Translations under genes and position numbers: made by a program
From: Mermis nigrescens
Lineage: Eukaryota > Nematoda > Enoplea > Mermithida > Mermithidae
DNA: 64,000 nt
NCBI GenBank assembly: GCA_036768485.1
Contig: JAVLUZ010000154.1
Coordinates: forward strand, 46,003,458 to 46,067,457
Reading direction: 5' to 3'
In this document: positions 1-12,611 of the stretch, one piece after another
How the letters are laid out: the number at the start of each line of letters is the position of its first letter
How positions within the stretch are numbered: the stretch's first letter is position 1
Notes under the pieces: generated by a model
What the model saw: the letters and a program-made list of their open reading frames with translations, nothing else
Told to the model about the DNA's origin: nothing
Database searches by the model: none

Positions 1-116
1 ATTAGGAAAACGATACTTGAACCAATCGAATGACATGCTCAACGAATTACAATCACCCGGTCCGAATAAACCGCTGGAGCTGGAAAATTTTGATTGGTTA
101 TGGAAGAAATTCGAAA
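1..116 (+). CDS. DUF229 (sulfatase-like) protein, partial upstream exon
   Basis: Open from base 2, reading LGKRYLNQSN and ending with the aromatic/basic stretch NFDWLWKKFE. DUF229 proteins have a similar segment (xFIWKxFKxxGYVT) just before the part encoded by the next exon. The exon ends with one leftover base at 116. The donor GTCAGT at 117 is needed for frame: base 116 plus GG at 5410-5411 gives Arg, and the joined reading becomes WKKFERKGCATMMNDDP. A stronger-looking donor, GTAAGC at 121, is out of frame. The 5' part of the gene, with the nucleophile half of the fold, lies left of the window. Confidence 0.8.
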
Positions 117-3100
117 GTCAGTAAGCTTTTAATTGACTAACCTATCATCAATCTTGACACTTTTTTGTAAAAACTTAAGGACGAAAATAAGAACTGCTCA
201 GCGCGGATGTTAGAAAAATAGCTTCTCGTGTTCTTTTGACCTATCCGGGTTTGATATTATCTCGGAAAATTGGCTTTCAGCTAACAAGCTTTTAAAGATC
301 CGAAAATTCATAACATTGACAAAAGCACTTTCCAGTTTTTTTCACACTTAAATGACACTGAAAAATTGTGGAGAAAACGAGAAACTTAGTCATAGCTAGA
401 GGATCTAGTCAGTTCTGTGATTTAAACTTTCCAAACTTTTTCATGTCCACGTCTGACCAAGGCGATACACGGGCAGCGCAGTTTTTCTTTAACAAGGTCT
501 CTTTGAACATGTATAAAGATAGTCCTTAAAAGTTTTTGTGCATTTTGTGCATGCAAATTTTTGCGTACAATAATTTGGTACAGTAGCGATTTTAGTGTGG
601 TACAGGATTTTTCAACCTTTCATATTGTATTTTAGCTAATTTCTGAGTTTATAATGCCAAAAGTTACTGAAAAAACGGCGCGAAGCGCCAAAAAATTTGA
701 CGTTTTCCTATTCATAATTCAAATTCTGCTATTATAAAGGTATATAGGACAGAGACAATTACTCATTCCGACGCGAAACGCCGAATTTTTTCGGGAATTT
801 TAGATTTTTTCTACAGTTTTTGTCTTCCCGAAAATTGTTGTACACGTACAGAGACGGTCTCGAATAGTCTTCAGGCACGTAGCTGGCCGTCCTATTTTTG
901 GGGGGACCAACACCAATTTTGGGGGGACTAAGCCCAAAAAGGCTAAAAATAGCACAAATTATTGTTTAAAAAGTCATATTTTTCCGATTTTTCTAAATTT
1001 TTTTTGGGGGAACCGGACCATAGGTGGGCGGCACCAAAATTCTGGGGGTGCAAGATTTTTGAAAGGTCAAAAAACGGTCTTAAAAATGGTGGTACAGCAA
1101 AAAACATAATTTTTCAACGTTTCTCATCGAGCACTATCCATTGGCATCAAAAAATTGCGAAAAAACAAAAAATTTAAAAATTGAATTTTGGGGGGTGTTT
1201 TGGTTTCTGGGGGGGGTATTTTGGTTTCTCGGAGGTGCATACTCCCAAACCCCCCACGCCCAGGTATGGTCCGGACCCCAATTCCCCCAGAGCTACGTGC
1301 CTGAAAGTCTTTATACATCGGGAAAAATTTTTAACGGATAAAAAAAAGTGTGGAGCAGCGCCTTAATTCTGAGGTCTGGGTGGAGGTCAAAATATTTCAA
1401 AATTAAAAATGCCGACATATTCATTGTAAATACAAAAGGAATCGTTTTTTCTTATGTTTCTCATCATCACTGGCCTCAAAATGTCGCGGAAAAAATGGAA
1501 AAATCTGAAAACGGATTCATATCTTACAGGTCCCTACGTTATGTGCGGCTACAATTATGCGCTACTGCGAAATGAAGGGTGATGTGATTGTAATTTATGA
1601 ACTTACTGGCTAAAGGCATTGGTTTCATGCAAATAAAATATCAAAAATTGAGGGGCGTACCGTAGCTATTTCAAGTTAAAGCTCTGTCTCTATTCATTGT
1701 AAATGTAGAAAAATAATGTGAAATCTAAAATTAAAGAGACTCGTATAAATATACATAGATGCATAACCATGGCAGGTTTAGAGCGGCCAGCTCAGTCAGG
1801 CAGGAGGATGGAACTTTTTTGAAAGTAATTATTTTAGAAATCAATATAACAATTAAAATAGTGTTTATACTATTACCTATTATAATTGTCAATTCCTAAT
1901 CGATTTCAAGCACTTGCGCTGGGCCCTCCTGGGAGCCTAAGTCCCCAAACTGCCATGTGCATATCTTACTATGACCCAGAAAATAAAACCACAATGAAAT
2001 AGTATTTAAAAAGTAATAAATTCAAAAAGCGATTCATGCTGACAGACAAGTTGTAAGTCTACTTTTTGCATAAAATCGAGCATTTTCTGTTCGATAAATT
2101 TAATCTTCTGTCTATCTCGGTTGTCATGAAATAATTTTTTGCAATAAAAATTATCGAGCACTTCAAATAAACTTCGGTTGTACGGAACAGCACCAAATTA
2201 AATTATTGAAAATGTTGCTCTATTACAATAGGAGTTCCCAATTTTTAATAAACTAGACAGAACGATTTTTCGCGCTTTATGAGACCTCTAATTGAAAATT
2301 TCGTTACGTAATTACAACGCTCTACTGAACTCAGTTGCTCGTGTGAAAAATTCGGTTTTCATTTTCCCCATATAATAAAAAATGCGAATGACCGACGCGA
2401 CGTTGCATTATCCTATAGGTATTAAAAAAGTCTTTTACGATTTTAATGGACTTTAGATTTTTCGCATAAAAAATCCTAATCATTTTCGACCAAGAGAGCC
2501 ACGAATTTTATTCATTATACCCCATAAAACTGTGAGACACATATTCTGCGATACTTTTCACTTTTAACATCACTGAACGTTATTCCATTATTGAAAATTG
2601 CGCTGAACCCACAATATTTTTATTGTCGCGTTTGGAGCGCGAAGTCATCAAAAACACTTTTTTATGATTTAAAATTTCGCGACGAGAATGCTCGTGTGGA
2701 GCCGAAATTAGACATATCGATTTCCAAAATCTAGTCAATTTGACAATGGCCAAAAGTGTTGCCTGGAAGCAGTATTTAGCACTTATTCTTAGCTTATCGT
2801 GTACAATGAGCTCCCTAGAAATCTGTTTTTGAGAAATCCAACAACGAATGACTTTAAAGCAAAGCGCAGATCTAAAACGGCACTGTGTTTGATGATTAAA
2901 CTAGTCGTGCAGAACTCGGCAGAATGTTTAGGTTATTGAAATGAATACGATTTGAACTTTAATGAGGAAATAATCAATCCTATTTGTTCAAACTTATCTG
3001 TTTCAAAACCAATAGGAAAGGCCAATTCGCTATTAAAAACACATGAGTGGTGGTAGGTGCCTAATAATATTATGCAATTACTACTTTAAAAGCTAAAATT

Positions 3101-5409
3101 AATTACGCATCAAATGCAACTTAAGCAAATTAAAAGTGAAGGCCTAATTAGATATTTTGAAATATGTTTTTCGAGTCGCCAAGGGGTCACTTACAACAGG
3201 TATGTGATGTTGGGGATCTAGACCATATTCAGCGTGGGTTTAGGGGTTAAGAGACCCCAGATTCCACAATCCCCCAGGATCCAGTAGATTCCACTATTGG
3301 AGTTTTAGTTCTAGGAAAAATAAGGTAAATTAAGGCAAAAATGAATGAAAGTCAAACATTTTATGCAAAAGCTTGAAATCACCAAAAACTGTGAATTAAC
3401 ATGAGTTTCACGCTGTTTCAGTATTTGTGTCACCTTTTCCGTCAATTTCGGCTTAAAAATAGCCCTCTGGCTGACCCCTTCTGGCCATGCTGCGCATGTA
3501 CAGATTATGGTGTCATAGGATGCGCTCATAATTAAAACATAATTCTATAAGTAGTATAGGTACGTGTAGGTACTTCACATACATAATATTTTTCTTTGTT
3601 GTACCCAAAAGTTAGTTTTTAGTTTAGTTTAGAGTTAGTCTTCATTGTACTCAAAAGTTAATTTAAAGTCAGTTTGCCACGATATTTAGTTTAAAAACAT
3701 AAAAGCAGGAGTTACATTCCGTAGTATCATTGCATTGCATTGCATTCTAACTGTAGAATTGCATGAAATATCTATTTCCGTCTCATTTAATAATATACTT
3801 ACGACAAAAAACCAATGAGATCTGTTACCTCTTTATTTTATCTGCAATATCCCACAATTTTATAAGTTTTTTCCCCAAAATTACGCCAAAACACGCCGAA
3901 AAATCATATTCTCTGAATTTTGCTTCTGTTTGATTGCTTTTGGGTACACCTCGGAAATTTCTTTGAGCATTTTTTGCATAAGAATTTCAAATAGAAATAA
4001 GTGAATAAAAAGGGCTACTTTCAAGTGTATCATGATTACGGTGTGCACGTACGGACAGATTAATCCACTTACAGACAGTACATATTCGGTACATATTAAA
4101 ATTTCCGTAAAGCGCAGAACGTGTTTGTGTCTGTCTTCAGTTCGGTGCAGCTCTGCATATGCTGCATTAATTTTAATTATATATTCCAGTGTGTTAAATT
4201 TATTTTCAGTAAATTGCTTTTCTACGGTCGAAAAGATGGCAGCTGTATTCTGCTTTTAAATAAGAAGTAAAAAACTTGACTTGTTGATACGGTTGATTCA
4301 TTTTCACAACTGTCAAAGCAAAAATCGCTATAATCCGCTTCAGGTAAAGTCAAATCAACGCTTTAGTTTAGTTCAAAATAACTTTTACCGGTACCTACCG
4401 CCTGAGAATGATAAAAAATGGAATTTCGAAAATGCATAAATGCGGCTTACCTTGTACTCTGTTGCACAAATCTTCTAAACAGTCAATTAAGAGTATTCAA
4501 ATAGTGGGAAAAACCGGAATCACAGTTTTCTTTATGCATAAAACCTGAAAACATCGAGAGTTTATTTTAATCTTGGCGAACATAAGCTAACTACGTAAGA
4601 TCGTGAATCAATACAGAGGGAAAAAGCGGTTAGATGCATTATGCCAAAGAGGGCATCAAGAAATTTAACGAAATTCTCTCCAAATCTCAATTTTTTACTT
4701 TTTTTCATTTTCGTAAAACCTTGATCACTGCTGAATGAAGTCGAAGCTCAAATCTTAAAAGTCTTTACTGTATGAGGCTGAGAAAATAAGCCTCATAGTT
4801 TCCTCAATTTATACTCGTACTATTAGAATGACCATTTTTTTAAACTATGATCAGAAAAGATAAGCCTTCCTGCTCTCTCGAACGATTGATCCTTGCTTAG
4901 AAATAATCATTCTGTTCAACTTCATGTGTCTTGATAATAACGATGCTAATTGATATTCCTGCTTAATCTGTTTCATAACATTACTTACCGAAAGGAAGGA
5001 CTAAGATAAAAAAATTCAAGTATATTAATCAGCTGATCAAAAACTCTCCACAAAATTTAAATTAAAGCGGCTCGAGCGAGACTAGAAACAAAATTTAAAT
5101 AAAGATTAATAGACACACACACACAGTCTCTCTTAAAATAAATTGCGAATTTTCAGAATATACAGTAAGCTGAAACGTGCTGCATTAATTTCATAATCAC
5201 GTAAGTAGACTAATGTTTGCTGTCTGTAAAGATTTCTAAAATTCGTGCCTCAAACTTATTTAATTTTTGATTTTTATCAGAATTACCAATTTTTTATTGA
5301 AATTTTCTAATTGAATAGTTAATTAACTTATTTAATCATTATTAATTTTTCTTTATATGTATTTTTTTTATTAACATTTTTCCAATTTAACTTAAAATTC
5401 GTAATCCAG
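117..5409 (+). other. Intron of the DUF229 gene (5.3 kb)
   Basis: Bounded by GTCAGT at 117 and CCAG at 5408-5409. It carries a nested hAT MITE pair (872-1303) and, at 677-689, one copy of the GGCGCGAAGCGCC hairpin motif within a repeat that also has the palindromic ACATGTATAAAG/TTTGTGCA-type segment (about 487-612). From about 1400 to 5400 it is AT-rich, and I see no convincing exon on either strand. A short (CA)n run lies near 5112. Confidence 0.65.
872..1303 (+). mobile_element. Family C hAT MITE interrupted by a family B MITE
   Basis: C ends are CAGGCACGTAGCT and AGCTACGTGCCTG, flanked by ATAGTCTT and AAAGTCTT (7 of 8). B (1019-1268) lies inside, with ends CATAGGTGGGC and CCCAGGTATG and flanks AACCGGAC and GTCCGGAC (6 of 8). 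C therefore arrived before B. Confidence 0.85.
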
Positions 5410-6536
5410 GGAAAGGTTGCGCCACAATGATGAACGACGATCCGATGCATTATACCCGCGGCCTATTTCACTACCCTTGGGAGGAAACGATCGGATTCTG
5501 GACCAAACCGACCGACTACTATTTTCGACCCTGGCATGTCTATCATCGCTTCCACGGGCACCCAAACGCCAGCCAATTCTGTTTCAGAAACCGGCCCTAC
5601 TACGAGCTCCAATTGAGTTTGGTCGAAGAAATGATCGAAAATTTCCACAAAACGTGTCACTTCTCCTTTTCCTTCCTCACCGACATAACGCACGATAATC
5701 CGAATAATTTGGAACTAATTGACGACTACTTCGTCCAAATGCTGAGTCGGTTGTATACGCGAAATTATTTAAATCACACCGTGTTGCTGGTGATGGGCGA
5801 TCACGGCAATCGCATCGGAGCCATTCAATATTCGTACGCCGGTCGGATCGAGGAACGTGCGGCATTTTTGAGCATTTACTTCCCGCCCTGGTTCCGCCAA
5901 AAATACTCGAATTTGATGGACAATTTCAGAGTAAACAAAGTACGCTTGACCAGCAACTACGACGTATATCAGACGTTGCAGGCGGTTTTGAGCGGAAAGT
6001 TCGACGCCGATCCCAAACCGGATCCGTCGAACGACAAGGGTTTGAGCTTATTTTCGAAGATTCCCGCCGATCGCACTTGCAAGCAGTTGCAAGTGCCCGA
6101 CAATCATTGCTTGTGCATGACGCCAGCGGCGACCGACCGCGCCGTCGCCGACGACCTGATGGTCGATCGAATCGTCGATTTGGTGATCGAACACGCCGTT
6201 GGCAAATTGCCAACGACGTTTCGGCGTCGGTGCGCCAAGGCGTTGGACCAGGCGATAACGATTTTGAATATTAGCACGTGGACGACGAGTCAGATGATTC
6301 AGCACGGCGTGCGTTATCCGACCCCAGAATATTTGAAACGTTTGCAGAAGGTCCTGCCGGGCGAATTGGAATTTTTCGAGGTCAACTACGCCGTTAGCCG
6401 AATCGGCGTTTTGACTAGGTTTCAATACAATAAGGTTAAGCGAAAATTGACCATGAATGTAGAACCGTTGGTTTTAACGAGCAATTGTCCGAATTGGGAC
6501 GATTTGGGCTCATTTTGCGCTTGCTCAGCTTATTGA
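5410..6536 (+). CDS. DUF229 (sulfatase-like) protein, terminal exon
   Basis: This is the largest open frame in the window (375 codons from 5412, stop TGA at 6534-6536) and is clearly richer in GC than its flanks. Counting from the Met at 5427, the segments follow DUF229 order: GFWTKPTDYYFRPW (about 23-36), FLTDITHDN (about 83-91), the metal-site motif VMGDHG (122-127), EERAAFLSIYFPPWFRQKY (142-160), VRLTSNYDVYQTLQAVLSG (172-190), then a Cys-containing tail. DUF229 is a branch of the alkaline phosphatase/sulfatase superfamily, common in nematodes and insects, with no assigned substrate. GDHG is the usual C-terminal metal-binding element, so the fold looks intact here. The acceptor is taatCCAG. 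The Met at 5427 is internal, not the start. The upstream half is outside the window apart from exon 1-116. Confidence 0.9.
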
Positions 6537-6927
6537 TCGTCTTCAGTGCCGTTTGAGCTATAGTCCGTTTCATTTAGCCTTGAAGTTTTTGAAAAAATTT
6601 GGAGTAACTACAAAATTTTTTTGAACTCATACGATCGGCGTGGTTTTCTACTGTATATCGAGTTACAGGGAGATATTTGTCATTGCTTAGACGCATTACT
6701 TAATCAAACTTTTAAACGGCTTCTGTAGCCTGATTTATGCGGATTGAATTCAAGAGAAACCTCAAACTTAAATGAAACGGACTGTAGTAAATGCATTTTC
6801 GCTTTACGTGAATAGCGAAAAACATTTGGCTAGCCGGAACTCAGACCCGGGCTTCCTGGTTACCGGCCAAGCGTGCTCCCAACTACAACAGCCGTAATTT
6901 GAGAAACAAAATAGTCTTGTTGTAAAG
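6537..6927. other. Intergenic, 3' flank of the DUF229 gene
   Basis: AT-rich sequence downstream of the stop. No coding segment is recognised. The segment around 6550-6785 shares phrases (catttagccttgaag, cgactgtatatcg) with sequence near 16950-17160 and 48180-48290, so it is partly a dispersed repeat. Confidence 0.5.
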
Positions 6928-7404
6928 CAGGTGCAGATTTAAAGAAGTGCGGGAGGGGGGGGGCGGCCGCCCCCTGTCGTCAAAAAAATATTTTGGCGCA
7001 ATAGAGAATGATATGTATTTTTTATGATTTTAGTCATTTTTCATCACGATAATTTTTAGTACTCATTAATAACATTTACTGACTTTTTTGGCGCTCTAAA
7101 ATCTTAAATGTAAAGTTAAAAGAGTTGTTTAAGTACAGAACAATAATTTTAAACTTCTTAAAATGATTTGTCGAGAAATTGTTCAGTGCTTGCGCCCATT
7201 TTTGCATTTGCGCCTTTTTTTGTGAAATTTTCAAAAATTTCAAACTTTTTTTAAGATCGTCACTGGTTCTGTCTATCAAAAGACTGCAAAAACCGATATT
7301 ATAAGCATAATGGAAGGATTTTTCGGACAATTTTTGACATTATTAGGGAAATTCGGGTTTTGCCCGGCGCACTCCCCCGTCAGAAAATCCTGTATCCGCG
7401 ACTG
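6928..7404 (+). mobile_element. Non-autonomous hAT-like element, family H
   Basis: Starts CAGGTGCAGATTTA and ends TATCCGCGACTG. The flanks TTGTAAAG and ATGTAAGT agree at 6 of 8 bases. The interior matches the copy at 50943-51439 (gcggccgccccctgtcgtcaa, then a gcgcaat stretch). No transposase reading frame. Confidence 0.6.
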
Positions 7405-9872
7405 ATGTAAGTTGATTTAGACATCAATATTAGTAAAATAAAGACAGACGTTCACGTCAATTGAAAAGTTTACTCTAATTTAGGATGCTCTATCGTAAAT
7501 AATAACATTCAGAATTCTGCTCAGATATTCACGGGTACTTACCTTACGCTAATAAATCTTGCATTTATGACCGTCCGTAGAATTGTCTAGCCATCCCCTT
7601 CTTGGTGTGAGTGACAGATTTTCATATTCTCAAGATTCAGTTCACGCTTAAAATTGTCTCTCTGTTTTGAAGCTCTCATCGCCATTATTTCTTTTTCATA
7701 ATTCTTTCAAGTTTTAAACCCCTAATGATCTAGCCTTAGATAAGAAATTTTTAGCTCTAAATTGCAAATTTAACGAATCCTTACGCTAATAAATCTTGCA
7801 TTTATGACCTTAATTTAACGGCACGATGTGATGTGACTAGTCAGGAGGGTGAGCCACAGAAAAGCAAATTCACTACGTTTATTTTAAGAGTACCTCAAAA
7901 CTACTTTGATTTGTTAAATTAGAGACAAATTTGAATAGTGTTTCAATGAATTTCTATGCGGCGTTTTCAATAAAAAGCAATGTGCAGATGCATGGTAGGC
8001 TAGTACATGTTAAGTACATTGAAAATTTCTGTTTCATGTGTTTTATTATGTACTAAAATATGTGCTCAAAATCATCGCGATGCATACACCATTTATTTTA
8101 GCACATTGAGTTCCTTCCTCAATTGAAATTAAAGTATTTTTCCGAACTAATGAAGATATTTTAGTAGCGAAATCAATTTTTTTAACTAAATGATTTTATT
8201 GATTGATAGTACATTTCTATTTATTCAGTTGAATAAGATGTGACTTGTTAAATTTTTTAAAGTTACTATTAAAATGTAACGATGTAAAGCTTAGGATTGG
8301 ACTGGTATTTTGCCTGTGAGATTTTAGAGACACAATTTGTATAAGCACAATCGTAAACATGGCAATTTCAGCGTACAAGCTCTTTTAGCATATTTTTTCT
8401 GCTCTAAACTTAACGTACCTGCACTGCATATGATAAAATACGATGAAAATTCTGATCTATCAAATGTAGGTACAAATAAATTTGTTCATCTGCCAAAAGG
8501 TCATGTTGCGAAACGCTTTTATCGGCAACAATGTGAAATAATTTGTTTTTCTTATTCTCTTATTGTACGATTTTTTCTTACTTTGTGTGCATGATTATTT
8601 TATGTGTGACGTCCGATAGTCGGTTTGATCGATTCTGTACCGGTTTTCGTGTCGTTTATTTGACAGAATAATGCAAGAGCTTTAAAAAACAAAAAACAAA
8701 TAATTTGTCGAAAATTAGTAATCACTGGAAAGAAATTTACAAAAATTAACATTAAGTAGGCACCCCGTAATACATATTAAATGCTGCTAGAGCGATAAGT
8801 GCATACTACTTTCATATTTGAAAATTTGATCTATCAGATTATCTGTTTTCCTGTTTTGCCAGTTGCCACGCACCATCTGCTCTTTGTTCGTCATTTAAAT
8901 TATGCATTTTTCTGAAAAATGCTTCCAAAAAGTTTTCAGAAAGAGGGATTTTCTTAACAGTGAAATTTGGACCTTAATTTGCAGCAAACGGTGCTTTTGA
9001 ACTTTGCATTAGCTGTTTTTGATGTGGTCAGGCATGCAGCTGGCTGGAGGGACTAAACTTTAGTGGTCAGATTTCTCAGCGAATTTTACACATTGGAGAA
9101 GTGACGATTTAAAAATATTCAAAAATCTAAGTTGATTTAAATCAAATTCAAAAAAATATGTTACATGTTTATTCCCACAGCTGTGTGCCTGGTCGTAGGA
9201 GGTAAAATTCAATGCTTTATTTTGTAAAGATTATATCTGAAAGTAACGATAGCTAGATGATCTGCATCATGAGTGAACCGTCGCCTGTTTTTTGGCTGTC
9301 CGCACAAGTCTCAATGGACACACAACTGTCACATGATTCGACAGGTACAGTCTTTCCAAAAAAATTAGTTCCTCTTAAAAACAGAAAATAGTTGCGTTTG
9401 GTAATCGCATTTTTCGGCAATAACTGACGAAAACAAATTGATGCTGTCAATATTGTTGGCTAAGTAAAAGTGAATTGAGTAGGCGTAGTGTTCCGGAAAA
9501 TATCAATGTGCGAAAAAGCAGCTGCCTAATTAAACTTGAGGGTATTGACATTACATACATAGATTGGATGCATATCCTTAAAGTGACAATTATTTAGCGC
9601 CAAATGTCACCTTAATAATCGGTTCTAAATCTTGGTATTTGCAAAAAAAGAAAATGACAATAAAATGTTGGACTAGTGAATAATGCAACCACCAACACTC
9701 TACATGTTACACTTAATAACCACTTTTTCGAAAGTGGATTTCAACACCATGATAATATTGTGGCCATAAAAAGTACATATACTCGTATATATGACTGCAA
9801 TTTGGAAAACAGTAACCGAAAGTTCATTTTGATAGTGGTGAAAGTTTCATGATAATTAGTGGTGGTCTAGCA
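7405..9872. other. Gene-free stretch
   Basis: AT-rich. A 30-base phrase (tacgctaataaatcttgcatttatgacc) occurs twice, near 7546 and 7780. Short open frames here have neither family resemblance nor a splice context. Nothing else is recognised. Confidence 0.5.
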
Positions 9873-10404
9873 CACACATGGGCGTGGGGGTTTGGGGGGT
9901 GTGCACCACACCTGGGCGTGGGGGGGTTTGGGGGTATGCACCCCCCAGAAACCAAAATACCCCCCAGAAATCAAAATACCCCCCCAGAATTCAATTTTTG
10001 AAAAATTTTTTTCGTTTTTTTCGCAATTTTTTGATGCCAATGGATAGTGCTTGATGAGAAACGTCGAAAAATGGTGTTTTTATCGCCATACCACCATTTT
10101 TAAGACCATTTTTCGACCTTCAAAAAAATCTTGCACCCCCCCAGAATTTTCTTGCTGCCCACGTATGGTGTGCACCCCCCAGAAGTTGAAATACCCCCCC
10201 CCCCCGAAATCAAAACAACCCCCCCAGAATTCAAATTTTGAATTTTTTTTGCTTTTTTAGCGATTTTTTGATGCCATTGGATAGTGCTCGATGAGAAACG
10301 TCGGAAAATGGTGTTTTTTTCGCCATACGACCACTTTTGAGACCATTTTTTGACCTTTGAAAATTTTTTCACCCCCCCCAGAATTTCGGTGCTGCCCACC
10401 TATG
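9873..10404 (-). mobile_element. Family B hAT MITE carrying a second family B copy
   Basis: The outer copy has ends CACACATGGGCG and CTGCCCACCTATG, flanked by GTCTAGCA and GTCTGGCA (7 of 8). The inner copy, 9907-10167, has ends CACACCTGGGCG and CCCACGTATG, flanked by perfect GTGTGCAC duplications. Both share the body with ccccagaattcaattttt and gatgccaatggatagtgc. Confidence 0.85.
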
Positions 10405-11852
10405 GTCTGGCATGTTCAGCTTCTCTATGATGCTGTCAAGCACAAAAATGTACTACATATGTAGGTACTTTATGTACGTGTGTGACAGAAAACATTTAGA
10501 GCTATATTGATATAGGTACATCAGATATACGAGCCTAATTGAGAGCATTGATAGTCGAAATTGTGAGTGTATGGGATAGGGCTGGCAAATCGTCGACAAG
10601 ACGATCACTAAAGACGATCGCCTCTCGTATTCGTCTCGTCTTGGAGACGAAGACGACTGCTGTTTTAAGACGTTCATTCCATTGCCGTTGTAAGCTCCTC
10701 GTTGATGAGGACGGGGACGATGCATATTTCCATATCTTCGTCCCATCGTCGACGAGACGATGATGGGGCTATCGTTGACAAAGATGATCGTCATTTTTGC
10801 GTTTGGACGTCGTAGACGTTGGTGATTTTCAACTTTCCTTTTTTATACGAAAGATATGAAAAAATTCTAGGGGAGAGACCAACAAATATTTTCAAAGCAC
10901 TTTGAAATTGAACAAGGGGTTTAGAAAAGTGATTTATTTTTCATTGATAGATCATATGAAAATATTGTTATAACTGCAAGAAGTAAATTATTGATTTGAG
11001 AGATAGTTACTTTTACAGCTGCTGTTGCTAAAGCAACATTGAAAAACGGCGGCGTCGTGATTGATTTCACAGTCAAAGACAGAATATAAAAACTTTGTTT
11101 GGTTTCGAATTTTTGAAAAATTCTCATCGAAAGTTCGGCATTTGATTTAGAAAACATGTGGTCAGCAATTACATTATTCAGCGATATGAGGGTGCAAACT
11201 TAGCAAGTCCAAGAAACATGCTGAACAAAATTACAAAATTTTATCCATTTTTGCTGATTCTGCATGGTTTTCAACAAATCTAAAAAACTCATCATGCCCT
11301 TGAGTTTAATATAATTGTTGTATTCGGAATTAAAATTTTTAATAAGTTCGGAGTTATATCCTACTACTTCAATTTTTTGTTATTTCTACTTCTATAATTA
11401 AATTATCAAGTCATTTATAATTCAGTTTACTTAGTCCACAAATGTTTTGTGTTTCAAATTTTATTAGAAAATATCAATATTTCTTCGAATGTTGATCCGA
11501 ATAAATGACAAGATTGCTAAATATATGTATTTATATTGACATTCGATGCGAAGCGCTCTTAACATAGAAAATCAATAAGGGTTGATCGGACAGGTCAACC
11601 ATGCTTGCAAATATGTAGGTCATGTTAGGTTCACAATGCAAAATTGCTGCTGGTTATTTCGATCTATGATGCTCATGATAAAAACTGATACTACTTAAAA
11701 AAGTTCGAAATTTGATATCATGGATCAAGCGATACGTCAATTCGCACGATTTTCGCAAGTTGCGCTATTTTTAGAAAAAGTCACGCCATATAATCCGCAT
11801 AAGATACAACATTTCTCAGTAACAGTCACGATGTTTAGCAATAGATACAGAC
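10405..11852. other. Gene-free stretch with a GACGA-rich segment
   Basis: 10573-10800 begins TAGGGCTGGCAAATCGTC and carries many GACGA/TCGTC units in both orientations. That is the look of a hAT end with subterminal repeats (compare 54943), but I found no partner end. The rest is AT-rich with no gene seen. Confidence 0.5.
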
Positions 11853-12611
11853 TAGCAAAGAAAAATGCTCCGATGGAACAAAAAAGATGAATATACTTGG
11901 AATTGTGGATTATTATGGATGTAAAAGGAGGGGACTAGGAAAAATCTACCTAAAGTCGGAAAATCTGCTAAAAATCACACTTTCTCTAAGCAACGCAAAA
12001 AATCGATGTATATTCTGCGGCCAACAGATTAAAATAAATATTAAACCATAACAATGATTGAAACAGCAGCACGTTAGCTATGCAGTAGCTATGGAAATGA
12101 TATTAAGTAAAGTAACAGTCTTCCAAGCCAATTGAATGAAATAGCAAACATCGAAGACAAGTGAAGACATGGTTGGTTTAAAACAGTAGGAAACGCGTAA
12201 GTTGACTTGAAACAGACTTAATGTAGATACACTAGCATGCCCGAAACGATTGTGTGCACTAATCAATCGGCTCCTGCTTTGCTTGCTATAATGCTCATAA
12301 AATAAAACAACTTTAAATACAATACCTCTTAGTTTTCTATCAATCAGGTGCCAGCAATTTAAAAAAGTAACCTTGATAGATTTCGTTTATACACTCTTAT
12401 CTGAAACTTCGAACATTATTTAAAAAATACACTTTTTTAGAGGCCGCAGAATATACATCGATTTTTTGCGTTGCTTAGAGAAAGTGTGATTTTTAGCAGA
12501 TTTTCCGACTTTAGGTAGATTTTTCCTAGTCCCCTCCTTTTACATCCATAATAATCCACAATTCCAAGTATATTCATCTTTTTTGTTCCATCGGAGCATT
12601 TTTCTTTGCTA
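11853..12611. mobile_element. Long-TIR element, copy 1
   Basis: About 170-bp inverted arms (11853-12028 and about 12440-12611), starting TAGCAAAGAAAAATGCTCC and ending in its reverse complement. The interior of about 410 bp has no coding capacity. A second copy lies at 17168-18218. Sequence right of the arms is also shared between the two places, so it may sit inside a larger duplicated unit. Confidence 0.8.

Noticed and set aside
6048..6425. Arg-rich open frame antisense to the DUF229 exon
   Set aside because: A shadow of the GC-rich coding exon. The sense frame has clear domain motifs.
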